Origin: Candidatus Fermentithermobacillaceae bacterium UBA3951
GTDB taxonomy: Bacteria > Bacillota > Sulfobacillia > Fermentithermobacillales > Fermentithermobacillaceae
Direction: 5' to 3'
DNA: 29,416 nt
Assembly (NCBI GenBank): GCA_002385465.1
Contig: DGDN01000021.1
Coordinates: forward strand, 1-29,416
Made by a program: the position numbers and the translations under genes
Notes under the pieces: generated by a model
What the model saw: the letters and a program-made list of their open reading frames with translations, nothing else
What the model was told of the DNA's origin: nothing
Database searches by the model: none
Shown: piece by piece, positions 23,845-29,416 of the stretch
How positions within the stretch are numbered: the stretch's first letter is position 1
Layout: each line of letters starts with the position of its first letter

Positions 23845-24213
23845 GTTCATCCTCCTGCGGCCGACGGGTTAACCAGCGAATCTTTCTTCCAGTCCTCCAA
23901 CTAGACTTCGATATGTTCGCTGATTGTCCTCTAGAAAACGCAGATTCTTGATCTCGTTAGGGCTGTGAGAACGCTGATTCTTGCTCGGTCGCCGAGGTGG
24001 GCGCTCAATCGTTCCGGCTCCACGTGTGCCCACAGGCCGCGGTACTCGCCGAGCGATCCTTCACCCCACCCCGTCCTAACCAGCACCTTGGCGAGTTGAG
24101 AATCACGTGCACTGCACCCTCACGGTGTGCTATCCTTTGTGGGTTGCGGATCACTGTGAACCGCGCGCACACCCCGTGGGTTCCGCCGCCGACGATGGGA
24201 GACGATCCTTAAA
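23845..24213. other. 369-bp divergent intergenic region with repeated motifs
   Basis: This separates the SLC13 gene (minus) from the decayed MFS gene (plus). Three related motifs lie at 23916-23929, 23937-23950 and 23970-23983. The last two differ at one base out of 14 (AACGCAGATTCTTG and AACGCTGATTCTTG). An imperfect 19-bp palindrome, GCGGATCACTGTGAACCGC, lies at 24146-24164 before the MFS remnant. No RNA gene or open frame with a ribosome binding site was seen. Confidence 0.5.
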
Positions 24214-24651
24214 ATGCAGACCGACTGGAAAAAACAGACGACGTTTTTCCTGGCCAGCCAGACCATTTCCATCTTCGGGACATCCTCGGTCCAATCGAAC
24301 TTCACCATCGGGATATTGACCGTAGCACTCGGGCTCGTACCGTTTTTCTGGGTTTACCTGGCCTTCATGTTGTTGTGCGGAGTATCCTTCCCTGTCTTCA
24401 ACGCCCCCTCTACGGTCATCCTTCAGCAAAGAGTTGAGGACGATTTCCGCGGAAGAGTGTTCGGGCTTCTCGGGATGCTGTCGGGCAGCATGATGCCTTT
24501 TGGAATGCTGCTTTTCGGGCCACTCGCCGACGTGGTCAAGATCGAGTGGTTGCTCATGGGGACCGGGTTCTTGATCTGAGTCCAGGTTCTGGTGATGCTA
24601 GGAGACAAGATCCTGGTCAAGGCAGGCAACCCATCTGCGGATCTTGCATAA
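24214..24651 (+). pseudogene. Decayed MFS permease (internal deletion and in-frame stop)
   Basis: The frame starts MQTDWKKQTTFFLASQTIS, the usual N-terminus of drug-efflux MFS permeases, and has a first-helix GTSSVQ. It then jumps straight to sequence typical of the last third, FFWVYLAFMLLCGVSFPVFN...DDFRGRVFGLLGM...GPLADVV. Roughly 250 middle residues are missing. A TGA at 24577-24579 stops the frame, yet the same frame continues with a hydrophobic and basic tail (VQVLVMLGDKILVK) to a TAA at 24649-24651. The gene is therefore a remnant with two lesions. An imperfect palindrome remains upstream at 24146-24164. Confidence 0.85.
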
Positions 24652-24809
24652 CCTACAAAGCGTCCACCTCAAAGCATATCTCGGGTCAAGACTCGGATCT
24701 CCACGAGGCCCTTTTCTCCGGAACATCTGCCCAGGATGCACGTCATATGGATTGAGGAGACCGCTATCTGAAAAAGGGTCACGGGTTATGAGAGGGGCTA
24801 CCGGTTCAT

Positions 24810-26078
24810 ATGACACGCACTCGCCGACAGAGAAAAAGCACTGCCACAAGACAGGGCAAACGCTGGCCGCGGGTGCTGACGGGACTCTGCCTGGTCGCAC
24901 TCCTGGGCGCTTTCGCCCTGCACTCAAGCGGGTATGCCGGCGCATTGTTCTCGGGGATAAAGGGGCGCTTAGAAGCCCGGATCTCCGGCAACGGCCCGGG
25001 TTATGGTCATGACATTGGCCGCGGGAGCGGCCCCGACAGCACTACGGGCAACATCACCGGCGAGACCGGACCCGGTGCCAACCCGGGTGACGACGAGCAA
25101 GGACATCCCTCCTTTGAGGAACCTTACGGTGAACCGGAAGCACCGATGGATGACGACGAACTCGCTCGCCTCAGTGTGAACGAACTGGGCAAGGTCCCCA
25201 TCATCATGTATCACGACGTGCAGGACTACGAGGCCGAGTGGGTGCGGTCGAGGTCCAACTTCCGGAATGACCTGGAGCGGTTCTACGACCTCGGATACAG
25301 CCTTGTACTCTTGAGCGACTACCTCGATGGGAACATAAACGTCCCGGCGGGAAGGGCGCCCCTTGTCTTGACCTTCGATGATGGGACGCGAGGCCAGTTC
25401 CGCATGATTGAGAGCGATGAAGGGCTGATCCCTGACCCTGATTGCGCTGTTGGGATCCTGCTTGAGTTCTCCCGAACCCACCCGGAATTCGGGCACGCGG
25501 CGACGTTCTTTGTGAACTCGGGGAATCCGTTTGGCGACCCATCAGAGGTCGAGGAAAAGTTCAAGTTTCTACTGGAAAACGGCATGGAGATAGGCAACCA
25601 CACTCGCAGCCACGAGAACTTGGCGTATGCGTCCCCCGAAGTTGTGGCCAGGGAAATCGGCAGTCTCGCCAACGAGGTGAGAGCCATATGCGGTTACGAC
25701 ACGGTATCACTGGCACTGCCCTACGGAGGGTACCCCCGGTCCACAGAAAACCTCCTTACCGGCACCTGGGACGGCGAGCGATACGAGAACAAAGGTATAT
25801 TGTTGGTCGGCGCCGAGCCCGCTCCTTCCCCCTTCTCGAAGAAGTTCAATCCTCTGGCGGTCCCGAGGATCCGTGGTTCCCAGGAAGAGCTCGACAAGTG
25901 GCTGGGAGAGTTCGAGAAGTACCCGAACGGGAGATTTGTGTCAGATGGCAGGAGCGACACGGTCACGGTCAGTGAGGGCTTTGAAGAGAACCTGGATCCG
26001 GACAGGGTTGGCGACCGGACCGTCCGCGCATACGCCTTGCCGGCAAGCACCGGAGGCGGCGATACCCAGTCGGAATGA
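24810..26078 (+). CDS. Membrane-anchored polysaccharide deacetylase
   Basis: A 422-residue protein. A basic N-terminus and one membrane segment (about 20-45) anchor it with the catalytic domain outside the cell. A Gly/Glu/Pro-rich low-complexity linker spans about 58-115. The NodB fold follows: MYHDV at 133-137, LTFDDG at 187-192 (the metal-binding Asp pair) and HTRSH at 264-268 (metal-binding HxxxH). ALPYGGYPR is the later catalytic block. Such enzymes remove acetyl groups from peptidoglycan or exopolysaccharide sugars. The start ATG 24810 has a GAGAGGGG about 14 bases upstream, a rather long spacing. It stands alone between the MFS remnant and a small membrane gene. Confidence 0.87.
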   Translation: MTRTRRQRKSTATRQGKRWPRVLTGLCLVALLGAFALHSSGYAGALFSGIKGRLEARISGNGPGYGHDIGRGSGPDSTTGNITGETGPGANPGDDEQGHPSFEEPYGEPEAPMDDDELARLSVNELGKVPIIMYHDVQDYEAEWVRSRSNFRNDLERFYDLGYSLVLLSDYLDGNINVPAGRAPLVLTFDDGTRGQFRMIESDEGLIPDPDCAVGILLEFSRTHPEFGHAATFFVNSGNPFGDPSEVEEKFKFLLENGMEIGNHTRSHENLAYASPEVVAREIGSLANEVRAICGYDTVSLALPYGGYPRSTENLLTGTWDGERYENKGILLVGAEPAPSPFSKKFNPLAVPRIRGSQEELDKWLGEFEKYPNGRFVSDGRSDTVTVSEGFEENLDPDRVGDRTVRAYALPASTGGGDTQSE

Positions 26079-26107
26079 TTAACGCACCGACCCACCTCAA
26101 TTGCAGG

Positions 26108-26134
26108 GTCTCAACCCTCGCGACTGCTTGAGAC
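26108..26134 (+). other. Inverted repeat after the deacetylase gene
   Basis: GTCTCAA (26108-26114) and TTGAGAC (26128-26134) form a 7-bp stem with a 13-base loop. No T-run follows, so it is at best a weak terminator or an operator for the small membrane gene. Confidence 0.35.
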
Positions 26135-26206
26135 GTAGACCGTAAAGGGTAATGAGCCTTCTCATGGAACTTTCAACTAGCCACGTACGTTAAGGAGGGT
26201 GGAACC

Positions 26207-26392
26207 ATGGAGAAGGAACCGAGAAAACCCGACATCGGCACCTATATCGCGTTGGGACTGGCCATCGGGACTGTCTTGGGGGTCATTTTCAACAAGGTAC
26301 AATTCGGTCCGGCCCTAGGGTTGCTCGGCGGTGTCATCGCTCATAACATCGCGATGGCCAATTACAGGAAGAAAACTGGGGATATGGGCTAG
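26207..26392 (+). CDS. Small membrane protein, 61 residues
   Basis: Not recognised beyond general character. It has a charged N-terminus (MEKEPRKPDIG) and two glycine-rich hydrophobic segments at about 12-28 and 33-50, then a basic tail. The GLAIGTVLGVIF and GPALGLLGGVIAH pattern resembles glycine-zipper membrane proteins common in Bacillota. It has a perfect AAGGAGG eight bases before ATG 26207, so it is translated. It lies in the same direction as, and 143 bp before, the DUF4153-type gene. Confidence 0.75.
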   Translation: MEKEPRKPDIGTYIALGLAIGTVLGVIFNKVQFGPALGLLGGVIAHNIAMANYRKKTGDMG

Positions 26393-26535
26393 GGAGCAGG
26401 CCGACCTCTGTAGGACCTGTGATTCCCGGAATGCTCGGCTGCTCTTCGGTTGGGCGGAACTTGGCAGCGAGACCCTGTCACCCAAGGTGGCCACGCCAGA
26501 TGGCGATCTAGGCGAATTCTTGAGGAGGGCAACTA

Positions 26536-28359
26536 ATGAACCTCAGGGCATCAGTCACGAGGATGCTGGAGACCGCAAGACCCACCCTTCGCAGGTTCTG
26601 GGTTGCAGTCATGCTCTGCGTGGCTCTGACTCTCATTCTTTCAAGGGCGCTCACGAGGGATTTCCACGATACCGACAGACTGATGAAGGTATCTATGGCA
26701 TTTATCCCGGGTATCCTCGTGGCCTGGTGCGCGGTCCTCTATTGGGAACGTCGTCACGTCTACACGGGATCGGAATACGGAATCCCACCCCGTGCAGACG
26801 AGAGTTCAAGCGGAAGTCCGGAGCTCGCCGCCAACCTCATTGCCCTCCCTTTGGCCGGCCTTTTTGTCGCCGCGACGTACCTCTTACTCCGTGATCTCGG
26901 CATGGTGTCCATGAGCAGGCACTTAGCCATTTGCCTGGTGCTCTCGCTTACCTGCTTCATCATCCCTCACGTACGCCGGGAGGGCAGCCTTGAAATGTAC
27001 GTCGTCAAGCTGTTCTCTCACGCCGTGGTCTCGGCTCTGTTCGCGGCAATCATGTTCTTCGGCCTGTCCGCCATCACCCTTACGGTTTCGTCGCTGTTTT
27101 CCCTGAACGTAACTTACCGTGCGTACATCCGCATATTCCTCTGGATGGCCGTGACACTGGCTCCTTTTCTCTTCATGGCCGGGATACCTATAGGGACTAT
27201 AAGGAGCGATTCCGAAGATTACCCGAAGGTCCTCAAGAACCTGGTCTTGTTCGTCGTCGCTCCGCTTATTTCTGCCTACACCTTCGTCCTATACGTTTAC
27301 TTCGCAAAGATCCTGATAACCAGGGAATGGCCTGTCGGGTTGGTCGCTCACCTTGTGCTCTGGTACTCCATGGTCGGAGCGGCCATACTCTACTTCATCC
27401 GGCCGCTTGCTGGCGACAACAAGTGGGGCCATGCTTTCTCCGCTCACTTCCCGAAAGCCGTCATTCCGCTCACGATGATGATGTTCGCCTCCGTCGGGAT
27501 ACGGGTGCGGCATTATGGCATCACCGAAAACCGTTATTACGTGCTGGTCTTCGGCGCCTGGGTTCTGGGAGCCATGGTCTACCTCATCTTGGCGAGGCCA
27601 AGGAAGAGCTTGGTCCTCCCCGTTTCTCTCGCGGTCGTGATTGCCCTGGCGGTTCTCGGTCCTTGGAGCAGTTTCTCAGTATCGAAATGGAGCCAGAACA
27701 GGCGTCTTGAGGCGTTGCTTACGAAGTACGGGATGCTTCAGGATGGATCGATAGTCCACCCGGCCGAGCCGGTGCCCGCCGAGGACCGGCGGGAGTTCGC
27801 CGAAATCCTCTTCTACTTCTCCAAAAACCACCGACTTGGAGATGTCCGCTTCCTTCCACGGGACTTCCGGTTCGACGAGTTCGAGAAGGTGTTCGGCTTC
27901 CAGTATTATGACGTAGGGTTTCCCTTGCCGCATGACGGCGTATTTCCGAAATCACACAAGTACGTAAAATACCATTCGGAAGGCCAGGTTCTGGACATAA
28001 GCGTATACGACATGCTCTTTGACTTCAGTTTGGAGTTGTCAAGGGGCCCCGTAGTCTCTCTAAGCCAAGGCCCGGTTGAAGTACTGTACAACAGGGAGAC
28101 TTGGGATGTTCAGGTGATTACCGAGGGTTCGTCCCAATGGCGCAAGTCTCTCTCTGAGTACATCCGGGAACTCGCAGCCAAGTACGGCGATGCGGTAGAT
28201 GTCGAGTTTTCGGCGGAAGACATGGTCATTATTGATGAATCCGAGAGCCTCCGCGTTAAGCTGGTAATCACCAGTCTCTGGGGCGATATCTCCGAACCCG
28301 CAGGCGAAAGACCGATCGCTGGAAATCTCCTGTTTTACCTGCTCGTCGGAGCCAAATAG
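26536..28359 (+). CDS. DUF4153-family polytopic membrane protein
   Basis: A 607-residue protein. The first ~380 residues contain about ten hydrophobic segments, and the block NLVLFVVAPLISAYTFVLYVYFAKIL near residue 235 is typical of DUF4153 proteins. The last ~220 residues are a soluble domain with no recognised motif (starts around RRLEALLTKYGMLQDGSIV). The family is annotated only as membrane proteins of unknown function, so no activity is claimed. GAGGAGG precedes ATG 26536 by eight bases. The gene has a normal length for the family and no visible damage. It may be cotranscribed with the 61-residue membrane protein. Confidence 0.75.
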   Translation: MNLRASVTRMLETARPTLRRFWVAVMLCVALTLILSRALTRDFHDTDRLMKVSMAFIPGILVAWCAVLYWERRHVYTGSEYGIPPRADESSSGSPELAANLIALPLAGLFVAATYLLLRDLGMVSMSRHLAICLVLSLTCFIIPHVRREGSLEMYVVKLFSHAVVSALFAAIMFFGLSAITLTVSSLFSLNVTYRAYIRIFLWMAVTLAPFLFMAGIPIGTIRSDSEDYPKVLKNLVLFVVAPLISAYTFVLYVYFAKILITREWPVGLVAHLVLWYSMVGAAILYFIRPLAGDNKWGHAFSAHFPKAVIPLTMMMFASVGIRVRHYGITENRYYVLVFGAWVLGAMVYLILARPRKSLVLPVSLAVVIALAVLGPWSSFSVSKWSQNRRLEALLTKYGMLQDGSIVHPAEPVPAEDRREFAEILFYFSKNHRLGDVRFLPRDFRFDEFEKVFGFQYYDVGFPLPHDGVFPKSHKYVKYHSEGQVLDISVYDMLFDFSLELSRGPVVSLSQGPVEVLYNRETWDVQVITEGSSQWRKSLSEYIRELAAKYGDAVDVEFSAEDMVIIDESESLRVKLVITSLWGDISEPAGERPIAGNLLFYLLVGAK

Positions 28360-28559
28360 GACATTTCCCAGTTACCATCTTGCGTGTTGGCCGGGGGGGT
28401 AAAGCATCTCCCAAGAACTTCTCCTTTCGTATGGAAGGGTCTTTCGTAGAAGCAAATGGCAAGAATGCGTCCTACTGGGCTACACCGTCAAATACATGCT
28501 CTGACGAGCGCCTGTCGGTCGCTGGCTATACCTTATTTGGCTCTCTGTTTTCAAGTTTC

Positions 28560-28588
28560 TTGTCGCGGGGTGGATTAATTGGTAAAAT
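28560..28588 (+). promoter_or_regulatory. Promoter of the nuclease gene
   Basis: TTGTCG (28560-28565) and TAAAAT (28583-28588) are 17 bp apart, and the -10 has the TGG extension. The predicted start site is about 28595, downstream of the first ATG (28589) in the nuclease frame. Nothing else was recognised in the 229 bp before it. Confidence 0.55.
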
Positions 28589-29254
28589 ATGGGTGTCAGC
28601 CATTGGTATTTCCACTGGGAGGCGAGAATCATTATCAACACGCTTATCATCGAAAGTCTTGCCGGCGTCCCGGAGCTCTCTCTCGCTGCTAAGGCCATCT
28701 ACGTAGTGAGCATGTTCAAGCAGCAGCCTTGCATCGACGCTCTCGCAAAGCACACAGACTTCACGCCAAGACACCTCGCGAAGCACTTACGTAGTCTCCA
28801 GAAGCTGGGCTGGATAGATCTCGTCAAGGTTGGTAATAAGCTGAGGCCAGTGGCCGTTGTCCCACGGGATGTCGAGACTATGATCGCCAACCAAATCCGA
28901 ATGAGGGTAAGCATCGCACCTTACAAAGGCGAGGAGACAACGGCGCTCTTCATTGAGTGGATCGTTGCCCCAGGAGTCCGACTGATCCGGCATGCGCGCC
29001 CGGACTTCCTGCGTAACCAAGAAACGGGCCAGAACCTGGAGTACGACATATTCGCCCCGGAGGTATTGTGGGCCATCGAATATCACGGAGACCAGCATTT
29101 CGGCCCTACCGCAAGATACCAAGGCGACAGAGCCTTTGTTGAAAGACATAGGAGAGACCTCAGGAAGATCCAGCTTAGCAAGGAGAACAACATCAGGCTT
29201 TCCGTGGTTCACAATCGGATACGAGGCTGTTGCCGAATAGGCTATGCTTCGTGA
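28589..29254 (+). CDS. Winged-helix / PDDEXK-like nuclease, 3' end altered by IS
   Basis: The open frame gives 221 residues. Residues 30-92 look like a winged helix-turn-helix (LAAKAIYVVSMF...DALAKHTDFTPRHLAKHLRSLQ...LGWIDLVKV). Residues 148-207 look like a PDDEXK endonuclease core of the VSR/DUF559 type: E151-Y-D153-IF, then AIEYHGDQHF with E164 and H166, and a basic helix HRRDLRKIQLSKENNIRLSVV with D190 and K193. The exact catalytic set is uncertain because the usual ExK lysine position reads His. The promoter -10 box covers ATG 28589, so the real start may be downstream, where GGGAGG (28617-28622) is followed eight bases later only by ATT or ATC codons. The last ~10 residues are encoded by the IS end. 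Confidence 0.6.
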   Translation: MGVSHWYFHWEARIIINTLIIESLAGVPELSLAAKAIYVVSMFKQQPCIDALAKHTDFTPRHLAKHLRSLQKLGWIDLVKVGNKLRPVAVVPRDVETMIANQIRMRVSIAPYKGEETTALFIEWIVAPGVRLIRHARPDFLRNQETGQNLEYDIFAPEVLWAIEYHGDQHFGPTARYQGDRAFVERHRRDLRKIQLSKENNIRLSVVHNRIRGCCRIGYAS

Positions 29255-29416
29255 CAGACCGGGAAGAAAAGGACAAGGTGGGGTGACACCAGCGAGGCGA
29301 GTCTACGTACCCTTGCGCTGAGGGCTATCTCTTGGCTCTTTCTTCTCTCGTCCAGCCGTTTCACCAGGCGCTTGATGTTGTACGCGGCGAACGCCACCAG
29401 CATCTGTATCTGTACC
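29223..29416 (-). mobile_element. End of an IS element (IS1182/IS5-like), cut by contig edge
   Basis: A transposase C-terminus on the minus strand is followed by a likely terminal repeat beginning GAGGCTGTTGCCGAATA at 29223, a form common at ends of such elements. The other end lies outside the window, so neither the target duplication nor the full terminal repeat can be checked. The contig probably breaks here because the element is repeated in the genome. Confidence 0.65.
29242..29415 (-). CDS. DDE transposase, C-terminal fragment
   Basis: The last 57 codons of a minus-strand gene enter from the window edge and end at TAG 29244-29242. The segment QIQMLVAFAAYNIKRLVKRL matches the typical final helix of DDE transposases of the IS1182/IS5 groups (Q..L.A.A.N.KRL), followed by a tail of lower conservation. 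The catalytic residues lie outside the window, so integrity cannot be judged. The stop codon region overlaps the last 13 bases of the nuclease frame on the other strand. Confidence 0.7.
   Translation of the reverse strand, partial: VQIQMLVAFAAYNIKRLVKRLDERRKSQEIALSARVRRLASLVSPHLVLFFPVCHEA

Noticed and set aside
26196..26206. AGGGTGGAACC, identical to part of the T-box antiterminator motif
   Set aside because: The start codon follows at once and upstream there is no stem I or specifier loop, and no terminator. It is the ribosome site plus spacer of the small membrane gene.
26480..26520. Second T-box-like string (AAGGTGGCCACGC) before the DUF4153 gene
   Set aside because: It departs from the consensus at key bases and lacks the other T-box parts.
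1..29416. CRISPR arrays, tRNA and rRNA genes
   Set aside because: No repeat-spacer pattern, no tRNA cloverleaf signature and no rRNA sequence was recognised.

Overview
The window looks like one end of a contig from a Gram-positive, spore-forming Bacillota (Clostridia-like) genome of moderately high GC. The lineage clues are an FMN riboswitch driving an ECF-type vitamin transporter subunit, a YlbF/YmcA-family protein, a tiny YjcZ-like sporulation-type membrane peptide, strong AGGAGG ribosome binding sites, and GTG/TTG starts. The first 19 bases are the Tn5 mosaic end used in Nextera libraries, so they are a sequencing artefact. The last ~190 bases are the end of an insertion sequence.

Region 1 (20-6043) is central metabolism. 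A minus-strand cluster reads fumarase alpha, fumarase beta, NADP-type malic enzyme, pstS, pstC (cut by the contig edge). Together these would convert fumarate to malate to pyruvate and import phosphate. Divergent from it is an FMN riboswitch followed by an S component for riboflavin. Convergent with that gene is tryptophanase, identified by three diagnostic active-site positions that separate it from tyrosine phenol-lyase.

Region 2 (6250-9425) holds an NlpC/P60-like protein, a MATE/MOP-type exporter and a C45-type self-processing N-terminal-nucleophile acyltransferase.

Region 3 (9333-15282, minus strand) is the most interesting part. A vWA protein, a PP2C phosphatase and a membrane-anchored protein kinase with a long coiled coil form a TerY-P-like phosphorylation triad. 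A TolB-like propeller lipoprotein and a DUF1232 membrane protein follow in the same direction. No other ter genes are visible.

Region 4 (15601-21074, plus strand) contains a putative 10-TM metal exporter, an ABC-F ATPase, YlbF, the YjcZ-like peptide with a clear terminator, a ZIP metal transporter with a good promoter, and a signal-peptide protein of unknown function. Just before that last gene lies a striking run of five GCCTC motifs spaced exactly 11 bp apart.

Region 5 (21081-29416) carries CCA-adding enzyme and an SLC13-family permease (minus strand), then a decayed MFS permease. After these come a polysaccharide deacetylase, a small membrane protein, a DUF4153-type membrane protein, and a winged-helix/PDDEXK-like nuclease whose 3' end runs into an IS element. 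Several convergent gene pairs abut within 5-6 bp, and one pair overlaps by 93 bp. I saw no tRNA, rRNA or CRISPR array.
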